DNA of 30,900 nucleotides from Dimorphilus gyrociliatus. Its lineage: Eukaryota; Annelida; Polychaeta; Dinophilidae. The stretch spans positions 101,889-132,788 of the forward strand of contig CAJFCJ010000061.1 in NCBI GenBank assembly GCA_904063045.1, read 5' to 3'. Shown here piece after piece: positions 10,099 through 20,544 of the stretch (position 1 is the stretch's first letter; each line of letters starts with the position of its first letter). Below the pieces are notes generated by a model, which saw nothing but the letters and a program-made list of their open reading frames with translations, was not told the DNA's origin and searched no databases. A program made the translations under genes and the position numbers.

Positions 10099-11014
10099 TA
10101 CAATTTCAAATCTGTCTAGTAAATGCTTCACTCCTCACCAATTATAAATATTTTCCTAAGTCAATAGGTATTTATTGACTCTATTGATAGAGAAAAATAA
10201 TATTTTTTAACAAATTTGTAATCACGTGATTGAAAACAAATACTTGGATTTTTATTGCCCAAAAATTGTATTAAAAAAAAAACAACAAAGTTTGGGCTTA
10301 GAATAAAAACTTTCCACTCTTTTTTGAAAGTTTAAAACATCAATTAACAAATAATTTATGATCAGACAAAGCAATTCAACATAAAAATATTTCTATATTA
10401 ATGATTACAAGTATAGAGCAATTGTTTACAATCTTTTTAAGCACTTGATTGTAAATCTTAAGATTATTGAAAAACTATAATATTGATTTCTCTCTCTTTC
10501 TCACTCATGCCCTCTTTCTAGGAAAGTAAATTTCCTTTAAAATCACATAAATTTCATTGTCTGCATATATTAAGCCAGAGAATTTCCAGGAAATATTTAC
10601 ATGTCATGCATTTCTACTCAGCAGAAAATCATTTCTTTTTTCAATACAGTAATCTCAAACAGGTCAGTTGTTTAAAAATATTCATATAGATGTTATATTA
10701 ACATTTTTCCTTTCTATAAGAGTTGGAAGGGAAGAAATTTTTGAGAAGACTTCTATAATGTTTAAGTATTTATGTTAGGCTACAGATGGCGCCATCTGTA
10801 TATGATTTAATTTTTTTCATAATCATGCCATAGTTAATAATAAGCTGTTTAGCTGTAGAGCTACAGCGAAATTGGTGTGTTTGAAAGAGACTATTCAAGT
10901 GTTAAATATTTTTAATCAATAATAAATTAATCCAATCCGAGGTAAGATACACAGCAAAACTGTCATGCTAGAGTATTTTACTTTTTAATGGGAAGTTGTG
11001 TTGGAAAACACAAA
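10099..11014. other. Intergenic, upstream of the FTP lectin gene
   Basis: No gene is recognised. It contains the 10781-10800 palindrome and a polypyrimidine stretch near 10490-10520. It should hold the promoter of the minus-strand lectin gene and the 3' region of the next gene. Confidence 0.5.
10781..10800. promoter_or_regulatory. 20-bp perfect palindrome centred on GGCGCC
   Basis: tacagatggcgccatctgta equals its reverse complement over all 20 bases. It lies about 680 bp upstream of the FTP lectin start codon. It shares the tggcgcca centre with the palindrome at 7787-7804. A dimeric protein binding site or boundary element is possible. Confidence 0.55.
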
Positions 11015-12295
11015 TTAAGAATTCCCAATCAATATTCTATTCAGAGGGAAGAAATTTGCCATTTCAGAATTATTATCCCACAAGTTTAGTTTAAGAATTC
11101 CACGAAAGTTGAGAGGGGAACATTCCAGTTGGAATGAAAGAGGACAACACAAATCTTTTCTTAATATACTTTCAAAACTGCAAAAGTTCTTACCAATATT
11201 TGTATTGCAGTCAACTTCTAAAGAAGCTTGAATTCCATTATCTCTCTTCCATTCTTTATCATTTTTTATATAAACTTTGACAGAATTTTTTGTACATTCT
11301 ATCTTCTCCTTAGATCTATTCAACTAAGTGTTGAAACAATGAAAAAAGATAAGAGAATTAGATGAATAACTAAAAATGAAAAAAAAAACCTTTTCTTTAA
11401 AGGAATCTTCAGAAAGGAAAAGAAATATTTTCAAACAGCAATTTTCATTATTTTTCTGTGTTAAAGTACAAAAGTAATAGAGAATGAACTTTTCTTTAAA
11501 ACAGAGAAAATGATTGGAAATAACTGTCTCCATAATCGTTAAGTCTTGATTTTTAAATGAAACTGAAATGCTGTTGGCTTCTATTAACTCACTTCTTTGA
11601 AGAGAAAAAATAAAACCTCTTTGAATGAAAGGTAGATAAATATTTCCAACCAGTTCTGATTTAATAGTCAAATTGACATTTTCAATTTTTTCTTCTGGTA
11701 TAGCATAATTCTTGGTGAAAATTTTGTGTTTTAAATTCTCCACCTTATCCTTAAAACAAGTGACTACTAGTTGACAATTTACACCTTTATTATTTACCAG
11801 TTTTGCAGTTGCGCAAATGAATAAGACAGAGAGTGGAGATAACGGTTTGTGTGTTATCTGTAATTTTTGATTTTCTCCAACTTTTAAAAACAAGTAATCA
11901 TTTTCAATATCAGAGTAACATTCCTGATTAATTTCACACTGTTTAAATGGTAATTTGATCCAGCCAATTGGAGATATAGCTCTGTCATTAAAACTTGAAA
12001 TTTCTAACCAATCATCATTAATAGATATATTTATTCTGTATTTATCTTCTTCAATAGAATCTAAAAGCATAATTTCCAATCCACAATCAGTGAAATATTC
12101 CAAAACTCCTTGATGTAGAGTAACATCCATAGAAATTGATTTTTCATCCCAATAACATTTCGTATCTGGTTTAATCAGTGAAAAACTTCTCAATTTCTTT
12201 GTAGATTCCAATTCTATTACATTGTCATGAGAAAAAATTCTATATTTGTTGTTAGTCAAAAAAACTCTATACTTACCAGTGACAGTGAAAGACAT
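11015..12295 (-). CDS. 404-residue beta-rich protein of unknown family, divergent partner of the caspase
   Basis: Two exons, 12295-11390 and 11323-11015, are joined in phase 0 across a 66-nt GT-AG intron, giving 404 residues. There is no signal peptide or membrane segment, so it is probably intracellular. I do not recognise a named domain. The sequence alternates short hydrophobic strands with polar turns. Two segments resemble each other and the N-terminal part of the neighbouring caspase. Residues 86-140 carry YRI.ISI, then EISSF, then LPFKQCEI. Residues 330-385 carry GI..SL, then K.F.SFESI, then PLSF.LE. A third, weaker copy may begin at about 170. The gene is head to head with the caspase (574 bp between start codons). 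By position and shared segment it could be an adaptor or regulator of that caspase; this is inference only. Confidence 0.75.
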
Positions 12296-12869
12296 AGTCT
12301 TTCATATGATAACTATTGTAATGGTGGTGACTTTCAAATCTTTTGTAATCAGTCATATGTATTTATGGCCAGAGTTGATAGCTTATCTGTAAAAATTGAA
12401 AATTGTTATTGATATTTATTATATATTAGTTTTATTGAATGAATTTCAATATGGAAAGTAGAAACCTGGGTTAGACAATCCTTAGTTTACTTTCCTTCTC
12501 TCTCTTTCTCTACCTCTATCTCATACACACACAGGCTTTCCCCAAAACTCAAGATAAAAATTTTATTATCTTATCTCAATTATTTGATTGTAAAATGTTA
12601 TTTTTTATTTCTTTTGTAATTGACAACAACTGAAAATAACAATTAGTGTCCTCAATAACTAAATATTGACATAACACTAACACAGATTAAGGGCAAAAAT
12701 AAACTGACAATTTGAGATTATTTTCCTAAAAGTTTAAAGGGAAATAAGGACAGAGATTTTAAAAAAATTCTAAATATTATAAATGAGAATATAGGGCTAA
12801 TTAGTCCTAATCTTATCTCCTTAATTTTACAGAGAACGAATTTGTTTTCTGTTGGTGAGCCGTAGGAGA
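12296..12869. promoter_or_regulatory. Shared intergenic region between divergent genes
   Basis: 574 bp separate two start codons facing away from each other, so both promoters must lie here unless there are upstream non-coding exons. A CT-rich tract at about 12494-12525 and AT-rich blocks are visible. I cannot point to a specific core promoter element. Confidence 0.45.
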
Positions 12870-14519
12870 ATGTTACAAAATTTAAAATATCTTTCAAATA
12901 CGGATGTTTTCTTATTTATTTCGTGCCGGAATGAGTTGATAGAAGAGAAGAACATTTTATCAATTTACCTAAATCAAGCCTATTCATTTAAAGAAAATGT
13001 TCAGTAGATTTTATTGATTTCATATTTTTTTGAATAATCATTTAAAAAAAAACCTACAGGAAAATTACGCTTCGTCTGACGATAAATTTGAATTTAAATT
13101 CAGAATGAAAGAAGAATATTTTCAATTGGATCAACAACACGGAATAAGAATATCACTGACAGGAAAAGATGTTAAAGAAATCAAATCTTTTGCCACTTTT
13201 GAAGAGATATTTAAGACTAATCCAGGTAAGATTTTGCCAATTTTTTGTTTTACAAGAGTAGTAATCAACATTGTTTTATCATAAGAAACAAATATGATTG
13301 ATCCTTTTAAATTTGAAATTGGCAACAAATATCCTCCTCTTCATATGACTATTTCAATTGGTAAATTTTCTGAAGATTGTATTTTCGATACATTACTCAA
13401 GTATAGAGATTCGGATTCTATTAAATCTTCTAGAAGAAGACAGGAAGATAAAGCTACAATTAAAGAAGCTTTCTATTATTTTTGGAGAAGATGTACTAGT
13501 TTTTACTTTTAATTTGATTATATAGAAGGATTAGTTGAAACTTTCTTATTTTCTATCCATAGCACTCACAGGACACATATGTATGCCATTTCGACAAACT
13601 GCTACAACAGTAAACTTTGATGATGATAGGCCTGTAAGATCAGTTGAAAACATTTTTTTTATAATTTACAATAATTCATTATAATTTTCTTTTTAAGGGA
13701 AAGAAGAAACAAGTTTTTGATACAACTCAATCAAATGTTTCAATCATTTTAAACAGCACTAAAAACAGAAACTACCATGAAATTGATATTGAAAATTTGA
13801 AAAGATTAATGAAAATGCTCAATTATAGATATGAAATATGGGAGAATTTGTCTTTGGAAGAGTTCAATACAAAAATAGATTCCCTACAAATAGATTCATT
13901 AAAGTCACTCACATTCTATGTAATGAGCCACGGCAACTATCAAGGTTTTGTTTTAAAGGACATGAATAGCTATATAAAATATACAGATTTTCTTTTTACT
14001 ATTACAAAAAAAAAGAAATTGAAAAATTTAGATATTCCAATGATATTCTTTTTTCAAACTTGCCGTTCAGCAACAGGTAACAAACACACTTTTTGAAAAG
14101 AGACAAACAATACTTTTAAATACATTTTCACATTAAAAAATAGATGATGCTTCAAAAGTAAGACCTTTGCAGGAGTTTAGTCACAGTTTACATCCATTTA
14201 CGACTAATAATAAAACTGACGAAGAGAACATTTTTGAAGGATATGCATCAGTTAAATGTAAACAGAATCTCTTTCAAATTGTTGTTTTTATATTATATCA
14301 TCTATTTTTGTAGATTTTCCATCATTTCGGACACCGTATGGAACATATTATATACGTGCAATAATCATCTGTATTATTCTGTTCCGGCATAAAGACAATC
14401 TGGAAGAGATAATGGAAAAGGTTAAAAAATGCATGTTTGGAGTATGTAACTATCAATTGCCAGAATATTTTAGCACCTTGAAGAAAGATGTTTATCTTTA
14501 TGTTTGTAATAATAGCTGA
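12870..14519 (+). CDS. Caspase (cysteine protease) with unusual beta-rich N-terminal region
   Basis: Seven exons (12870-12998, 13060-13225, 13286-13492, 13563-13633, 13698-14076, 14144-14257, 14314-14519) join in frame to give 423 residues. The introns are 56-70 nt and GT-AG. The caspase domain starts near residue 185. The VSIILN strand is followed by R215, which aligns with the substrate-pocket Arg before the usual SGT. The catalytic His is H269 (MSHGN) and the catalytic Cys is C313 in QTCRS, where most caspases have QACRG. The small subunit has YFPSFR (356-361), equivalent to Y-SWR, and GTYYIRAI. All catalytic residues are present, so it is probably active. The roughly 180-residue N-terminal part has no recognisable CARD or DED. 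Residues 60-125 resemble segments of the divergent neighbour. Exon 1 is supported by an in-frame ATG and matching phase, but its donor (gttcag) is weak. Confidence 0.88.
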
Positions 14520-14549
14520 GAGAGAGAGTGTGTGTGTGTGTGTGTGTGT
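14519..14549. repeat. (GA)n(GT)n microsatellite
   Basis: A GA run passes directly into a GT run immediately after the caspase stop codon, in its 3' untranslated region. Confidence 0.9.
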
Positions 14550-14557
14550 TTTTACTA

Positions 14558-14785
14558 TGTTGTATTGTAAATGTAGGAATTTCTGCTTCTTCAAAACAGT
14601 AATTGTCCTTTTCAATCATTTACCAATTTGTTAAAGTACTCAAACCAATAAAACCCCAAAAAGTCTTATCTATATTATCAATAAATGTAATTTCTTTAGA
14701 AATTAATCAACAAATTATGAGTATTCTGACAAAGAGTATGTATTGAGTAAAATGAGTTTCTAGCTCTAAACAAGCAAGGTCTACA
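14558..14785 (+). repeat. Dispersed repeat, copy 1 (caspase 3' region)
   Basis: Homologous to 29566-29790 in the same orientation. Shared stretches are ttgtattgtaa.tgtaggaa, caatcattta, caa.aaatgtaatttt, gtattgagtaaa and atgagtttctag followed by ctaaacaag. This copy contains an AATAAA (about 14647) that could serve the caspase transcript. Its identity is unknown. Confidence 0.8.
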
Positions 14786-14829
14786 CACTCCCATAAAATA
14801 TTTATCAGGCTGAACCACGTCCCTTCCAA

Positions 14830-15480
14830 ATCGGAAAAGAACTTGAACTTTTTAAGTCTATTGGATTCGATCACTCAAGCAGAAAAAGAAGGCAAACTTT
14901 ATGTTATGCTCCTCATATGCCTATAGAACAAGATGGTGAGGAAGACAAGAGGAGGAAGAGAGCTACAGATTGAAGACAAAGTCTTAACATCAGACAAGCT
15001 AAAAGCAAGACAAAAATGGGTAACTGGAGTCCTAGCCAAGATCTTAATCAGTCATGACGGAGTTAAAAAGAAATTCAGGATCGAGACCAAAATGGGGCCA
15101 TTCATAAGAGCTGTGGGTGAACTACTACTTGTGGGAGAATGAATAGAAGAAAGCTTGTTTGTTATGTTATATGTCTGTATGAGTCAGTGTGAATGTGTGA
15201 AGGAATGAGTGTTTGGCATGGGTCAAGGATGGCTGACTCGATCTCATATCGTTATCGGACAGTATAATTTGATATCACATCATAAGTTAAATATAAAACC
15301 CAAGACATGATGGAAATGTGGCACCACAGATGAGTAGTGTCAAACGCTCAGCTAGGCGACTCAAGTAATGTATAAAACTATAAAAGGAAGTGAATGTAAC
15401 CTGATTCTGTTCCAATAAACTGAGTGCCTGCTATATTCTTGAATGTTGGTATCCAATATCTTTCTTTATCTCATGGTGGA
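14830..15480 (+). mobile_element. Gypsy-type LTR retrotransposon, 3' end with LTR-like segment
   Basis: The frame 14933-15142 encodes an integrase C-terminal module: LQIEDKV, then QKWVTGVLAKIL, then a GPF motif (KMGPFIRAVGELLLVGE) and a stop. This is the GPY/F module of Gypsy-type integrases. Upstream, at 14830-14935, related sequence continues only in a different frame, so the element is truncated and broken. After the stop, 15150-15480 looks like an LTR, with TATA-like blocks (tataaaactataaaagg, about 15371) and an AATAAA at about 15414. No second LTR or reverse transcriptase is in the window. Confidence 0.65.
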
Positions 15481-15860
15481 GCAGATAAGCTAATTTGGTA
15501 ATTTTCAGTTTTGGTTTCCAGAAAGGTGATTGTTGATATTTAGCTACAGTAACTTTGCAGATACTGTGTGAAATCTGCATCCTCTTTCAGAATAAATACA
15601 TATATGTTTTATCATTAATAGTTTGGGTTCTAACAGGATTTAGCAGGCTGTGAGTTGTTTTATAAAGCAACTTGTTTAATCTACATTCATTGTACAGCTT
15701 TTGTAATACAGTATTTCATACTTGGTTCAACCCTTACATTAAGATCTGAATTTCATGAAAACAACTCTGTTATCACAGATACTAAATCGAAATATATTTT
15801 CAAAATCATATATAAAGTATCAAATTATTCTCTCTTTTTATTTACAATTGAGAATCCCAA
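15481..15860. other. No gene seen
   Basis: AT-rich sequence with short open frames that lack domain or splice support. Confidence 0.4.
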
Positions 15861-15869
15861 GGAATATTT

Positions 15870-16080
15870 GTGCAGAAAAGTTGAAAATTAAAGAAATTGC
15901 ATGTTCAGATTGTTGGTCTGTATTAGGTCTTGCTATCAGGATAAACAATGATGTTGAAGGATGGAACAGGAGAATAAATGAAAAGACACCTGGCAAAAGG
16001 GTCATGTTATTTGCTGATAGACATTTTGAACAGTTGTAGAACAACTTCTATCTTAAAAGAAGCTAAAGAAATATCAGAAG
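15870..16080 (+). pseudogene. Second-family MULE transposase fragment
   Basis: The frame carries CWSVLGLAIRINNDVEGWNR, the C-terminal MULE signature (NN.VEGWH.R). It runs to FEQL and a stop at 16039. After a frame change the sequence continues LKEAKEISEEK, comparable with the end of the MULE at 5276. It is more like other MULE families at the NNDVEGWN motif than the 5030 element is, so it is a distinct lineage. It is truncated and has no catalytic core. Confidence 0.75.
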
Positions 16081-16354
16081 AAAAGTGAGCTTTAGTAGCA
16101 ATATAGATAGCTCAATGTAGCAGTGTGCCAGATTATCAAACAATGTTGTAGAGTGGAAAGCTTGTTTCAGTTCAGGCTGTCTTTAGATAATCTTTTCAGT
16201 TGATGAGTTGAGATGCTACAATGATTAGAGCCAATCAATGTAGAAGTAAATATTTCTATTTTAGACTTTTTGCAATTTTCCTTTCCCAAACTGGATTAAA
16301 AGTGGCCTTTTGACATCTAGAAGCTTGGTCCGTTCTTAACCAATCAAAATTTCT
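16081..16354. other. Tail of MULE-like remnant and TRIM-LRR 3' flank
   Basis: No gene is seen. 16125-16160 weakly resembles 3895-3930, another MULE flank. Confidence 0.35.
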
Positions 16355-18832
16355 TCATCTACTAATTGTTAGACAATGAAATTGCTGTAACAAACCTTCT
16401 AAATATCTATTTTTTGGATTATCTCTACTTAATGTAGAAGTATAGCTCAATATGTTTAGAGTATATGAAGAATTTAAAAGTGCTTCATATATATTCTCCA
16501 AATAAACAATATCTATGGATGAATTCTTATCAATATGTACTGTTTGTAATTGAGAAAACTCTTTTAGATAATATCCAAGTTTTTTGTATACTTCTTCAGT
16601 CAGGCCACAGTTTGTAAAATGAATATCCTTCAAACTTTCATTTGATGAATGAATAAGTCCTTGTAGAATATGAATAATTCCATCTTTTATCTTATCGTTC
16701 CCCTCCAAATTGATTATTTCTATTTTAGAACAAGTCCTTAGTAAATTGCCTAATGTTACGCAATTTTCGTTGTTTAGGTTGCATCGTTGAAGGTATATAC
16801 TCTTTAAATTTGTTGAAGATAGGATGTGAAAAATTTCATTTAAACCATCAGTTATAAATGTATTTTTACTTAGATTGATTGTTTCAATTCTAGTACAGAT
16901 TTTCAGCAATTTCTTTATGCTCTTACATTCTACTTCGCATAGATCACAATCTTTAAAATTGAGAAACTTTAAAGTGTTTGCTGATTGGGCAAGTCCATCA
17001 CAAATATAACATAATCCAATGCTCATAGATCTATTTGATTCTAAATTGATTGACTCTAAATTAGAACAATCTTTAAAAAGATCTCCTAAATTCTTACAAT
17101 CCTCTGGATTCAAATCATAAGATTTGAAGTTTAAATTCTTCAGGCTACTTGTTAAATGATTGAGCTGTTTATAGATGTTGATTAATTTAGTTTTTGTTGT
17201 GTTGTGCCCCACCTCTATGTCAATGGTTTCTAGTTTAGAACAACCTTGAAAAAAGCTCTTAATCAATTGACATTTATTTTCATGGATACAACCCAAAGAC
17301 ATTTGGATATTTTTTAAAGTATTTGAAGATTGGACCAGATTTTCAATGTTAGAAATTTCAGTAAAATATTTCCTGAGAGATCCATTCCAATACTTTAGAC
17401 TGTACAAATGGACTGTTTCTAATTTAGAACAAGTTTTCAATAAAATTCCAATTGCTTTAAATTCTGTTTCTCTACCAGGCCTTATATCGAAATGAATGTT
17501 CTTTAAACTGTTAGATTGAAGCATGAGTTCATTACAAACATTTTCAATATCTTGATATACTGCTTCTAGATGAATGCTTTCTATTTTTGTGCAGTTTTTC
17601 AGAAAATTTGGCAAACATTTCCATTTTGTATCATTTCTTACTTGAGGTACAGTACAAGTTATCTGTTTTAAACTGTTTTTTGAAGAAATGAGTGCTTTAC
17701 AAAAGTTCATATCAAATGCATGACAATTTATATTTATTGCCTCTATGTTGGAGCAATTTTCCAATAGATTTTCAATAATCTCAGACTCAAAGACAACACA
17801 CCGAGAAATATGTATATACCTAAGAGCTTTTGAGGAGCCAATAAGACGTTCAAAAATATTTTCAATGTAATGTTCTTCCAACTTATTATTTCCTTCAATA
17901 TGAAAAGTGTGAATTTTTGAACAACATTTTAAAGCATTACCAATCTGTTGACAATTTTCTTCATTAAAATTGCAGTTCTTAATATACAATTTTATCATTT
18001 TATGAGATGAATAAAATATTTCTTCCAAAATTTTCAAGTTTTGTTTGTTAATATTTTTAAATGACAGTTCAATTATTTGAAATGAGTGTTTCTTATCTTT
18101 CTCATCAATTTCTATCCATCTTTTTAGGAGCATTTCATCCAAGTTTTTTGAATCATTGTTAATATCATTTTCAAAAGAATAATCAATTTGGATACTTTCC
18201 TTAATTTGCATATCAAGCCTTTTGATATTATTTGGATTAGCTATCATTTTAGTATTCTCTTTTAATTGAGAATTGAAATATTTTTCCCTTTTTTCAACTA
18301 GTTCTTTAAATTTGCTTTTAACAATGTTAAACTCGTCCTTAACCTTTTTAATTGCTCTATTTTCATATTCCTCAATTTGTTTTAGTTTTTCAAGATTGTG
18401 TCTCCTTTCTTCATTAAAGAAATTATCTATAATTTCTTTTGTCTTTTCATATTTAACCATTGAAATAACCTTGCAATTTTCATGTTTTTCTTCAAAGCAC
18501 ATAACACAGATATTTTCTTCTGAATGTGTTTGACAATAAAGTAATGTTTCCATTTCATGATCTTTACATAATTTCCTCTGCAATAAAGATTTTTCTAATA
18601 AATTTGTAGTTAAATATTTGGGTAGCATATCAATCTTCTCTATTGGCTGTCCGTCAGCTTGTTCACATTCTTGGCATTTAAGCTTGCCATTGTCAATTGC
18701 AAATTGCCTCAAACATTCCAAACAGAATATATGTTTACAAGGAAGTATTCTTGGGTCATTTTCTAACCAAGATTTAGAACAAATACCACAAATTAGCTCC
18801 TTTTTGCTGATAAAATAGCCTTTGGTAGCCAT
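16355..18832 (-). CDS. TRIM-type RING/B-box/coiled-coil protein fused to leucine-rich repeats
   Basis: A single uninterrupted 825-codon frame. The RING is C15, C18, C32, H34, C37, C40, C53, C56 (C3HC4). B-box 2 is C89, H92, C100, H103, C109, C112, H117, C120. A Lys/Glu-rich coiled coil occupies about residues 125-220. From about 250 to the end there are leucine-rich repeats of the ribonuclease-inhibitor/NLR type. Motifs such as CSKIETINL or CSNLESINLESN, followed about 28 residues later by SLKNIHF or LKSIYLQRC, recur at least ten times. The RING predicts E3 ubiquitin-ligase activity, the coiled coil predicts dimers, and the LRR array would be the recognition end. Most TRIM proteins end in B30.2, NHL or filamin modules, so LRRs are an unusual C-terminus. 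Lack of introns, against its intron-rich neighbours, is compatible with retroposition or with a large-exon LRR gene. Confidence 0.93.
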   Translation of the reverse strand: MATKGYFISKKELICGICSKSWLENDPRILPCKHIFCLECLRQFAIDNGKLKCQECEQADGQPIEKIDMLPKYLTTNLLEKSLLQRKLCKDHEMETLLYCQTHSEENICVMCFEEKHENCKVISMVKYEKTKEIIDNFFNEERRHNLEKLKQIEEYENRAIKKVKDEFNIVKSKFKELVEKREKYFNSQLKENTKMIANPNNIKRLDMQIKESIQIDYSFENDINNDSKNLDEMLLKRWIEIDEKDKKHSFQIIELSFKNINKQNLKILEEIFYSSHKMIKLYIKNCNFNEENCQQIGNALKCCSKIHTFHIEGNNKLEEHYIENIFERLIGSSKALRYIHISRCVVFESEIIENLLENCSNIEAININCHAFDMNFCKALISSKNSLKQITCTVPQVRNDTKWKCLPNFLKNCTKIESIHLEAVYQDIENVCNELMLQSNSLKNIHFDIRPGRETEFKAIGILLKTCSKLETVHLYSLKYWNGSLRKYFTEISNIENLVQSSNTLKNIQMSLGCIHENKCQLIKSFFQGCSKLETIDIEVGHNTTKTKLINIYKQLNHLTSSLKNLNFKSYDLNPEDCKNLGDLFKDCSNLESINLESNRSMSIGLCYICDGLAQSANTLKFLNFKDCDLCEVECKSIKKLLKICTRIETINLSKNTFITDGLNEIFHILSSTNLKSIYLQRCNLNNENCVTLGNLLRTCSKIEIINLEGNDKIKDGIIHILQGLIHSSNESLKDIHFTNCGLTEEVYKKLGYYLKEFSQLQTVHIDKNSSIDIVYLENIYEALLNSSYTLNILSYTSTLSRDNPKNRYLEGLLQQFHCLTISR

Positions 18833-19292
18833 ATTGAATCAATAAATTATTCACAAGACTACTATAGTAACTGTATTAAGAAAATGGTGGATTTGAATCC
18901 ATCAATTTTAAATAATTTTTGACCAGCCTTCATTTATAATTTGAATACAATTATCTTAAAATATAAAGGATTTAAAAAAATTTTAATACAAGGAGAACCA
19001 AGTTTGGAGGGAAGTGTGCATGTTAAATATCCCATCTACACATGGGCAAATGGTCAATGGATTATTGATTCGGAGAAAATTATGCATTGTGCACTGCAGT
19101 TCAATGCTTTTTAGGAAACCATAGACTTAACTAAATACTATTTAATATGAATGCTTAACAATATATACAGTATATATATATGTATATATATATAGCAAAA
19201 AAGCTGATGGCCTAGATGTATCTGACCTAATTACTCAGGATGAATAGAACCAATTAGAGGCAGAACCATTTTTAGAATTTTTGATTGTGTCA
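18833..19292. other. Intergenic, upstream of TRIM-LRR gene
   Basis: No gene is seen. It contains an AT-dinucleotide tract at about 19165-19194. It should hold the promoter of the minus-strand TRIM-LRR gene. Confidence 0.5.
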
Positions 19293-19545
19293 AATGTTAC
19301 TTTGCATTGTTGAAACTTTGAAAATGTGAACTGTTAAACTCTTATGAAAGTATATAAACCCTTAGAATTTAACAATTGTTGGCTTAATTTTCTAACCGCT
19401 TGCCTAAATATCACTTATTAGCTAATACTTGCCGACAGACTTGATGTTGAATTTAGGCCAGCATTTTAGTTTGTTATTTTAATTGAGTGGTGCAGATCAC
19501 TATGTTTTGGACAAGAATGAAATTCCTATGATCGCAATACAACAG
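19293..19545 (+). repeat. LTR-like interspersed element, copy B
   Basis: Same start (tgttact), the same TATA box region (aagtatataaaccc, about 19350), the ttttctaacc block and the same end (gaaattcctatgatcgcaat followed by acaaca) as copy A at 4685-5029. It is shorter and diverged in the middle. Confidence 0.55.
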
Positions 19546-20544
19546 AGTAGAACTCCCTATGATCTTAATGAGAATTAAAAGGAGGTGAAAGTCAACCATT
19601 GTGTTAAACTACTCCAAAGGTACATGGTAGAAAAAAAGAAGCATTTTTGGAAAAAAATGTTACTACAATATCGCGATCGCACCTAATATAAAACAAATAA
19701 ATGCAGAGAGAATGTGTGGGAGAAACAAAGAAGGTTATAAATAAAATTGAAATGAAATTGCTTAGCAATTTCGGAATACAAGGGCAAATATTCTAAGGCT
19801 CAGATTTGAGTAAAGGATTTATCTTGTAAAACTATATCATAATCAATGAATGTTTTATTAACTATGTAAAAAAAAAAAGAATAGAATCTATAAATTAAAC
19901 ATCGAAGATCACGAGACAATACCTTGGGTATTATCTGTAATTAAAAGTAATTGCGTTAGTGTTGAGCTTTGCTAATTTTCAATAAACTAGAATTCTTTAC
20001 CTTTTGTATGATAGAACTAATAATACAATGCAAACAATAACTTAAAAAAATAGAGTATTGTTGTATTTTATATGTTCAAAAATTTATACCTACAGCTTAA
20101 AAAGGGTAATTTACTGAATATTTTATGAGAATAGAATTCCATTCAATCATCTGGTGTATTATCATAAAGATTTTTGCTAATGCTCATAATTAAAAATGTC
20201 TTTTTTAAAAAATGTCAAGACCAATTGATTTCCTATAATGTAACAAAAGATGAGAAAGATAATGTTGATCATTCTTATTGGTGTTTAATTAGAGGGAGAG
20301 AGGTGGGAGAGTTATATCTATATTTCTATAGGAAGAAATTAAACTTTTCATAACATTTGAGATGACTGACATTTTATGTTATGCATTATTAATACTATTC
20401 TAAAAATATGCATATTTTCAACTTTGCTTCTGTTATGTTTGTATGTGGTAAATACAAAAATTAATATTAATCAGCCTTAGTTCTAAAAGCTGTGGTAACT
20501 TTTTCAACTGCCAGTTAGTTTAAATCTTTTCAATTAACTACAAA
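19546..20544. other. About 1 kb with no recognisable gene
   Basis: Short frames only. A small CpG island-like spot, tatcgcgatcgc, occurs at about 19671. Presumably it includes the promoter of the PAN/apple gene. Confidence 0.45.

Noticed and set aside
12870-12998. Death-fold (CARD/DED) in caspase exon 1
   Set aside because: The 43 residues are partly helical-looking but too short and lack recognisable CARD or DED landmarks.
14322-14615. Minus ORF of 97 codons
   Set aside because: Antisense to the last caspase exon and the microsatellite.
18273-18818. Two plus-strand ORFs
   Set aside because: Antisense to the coiled-coil and RING parts of the TRIM-LRR gene.
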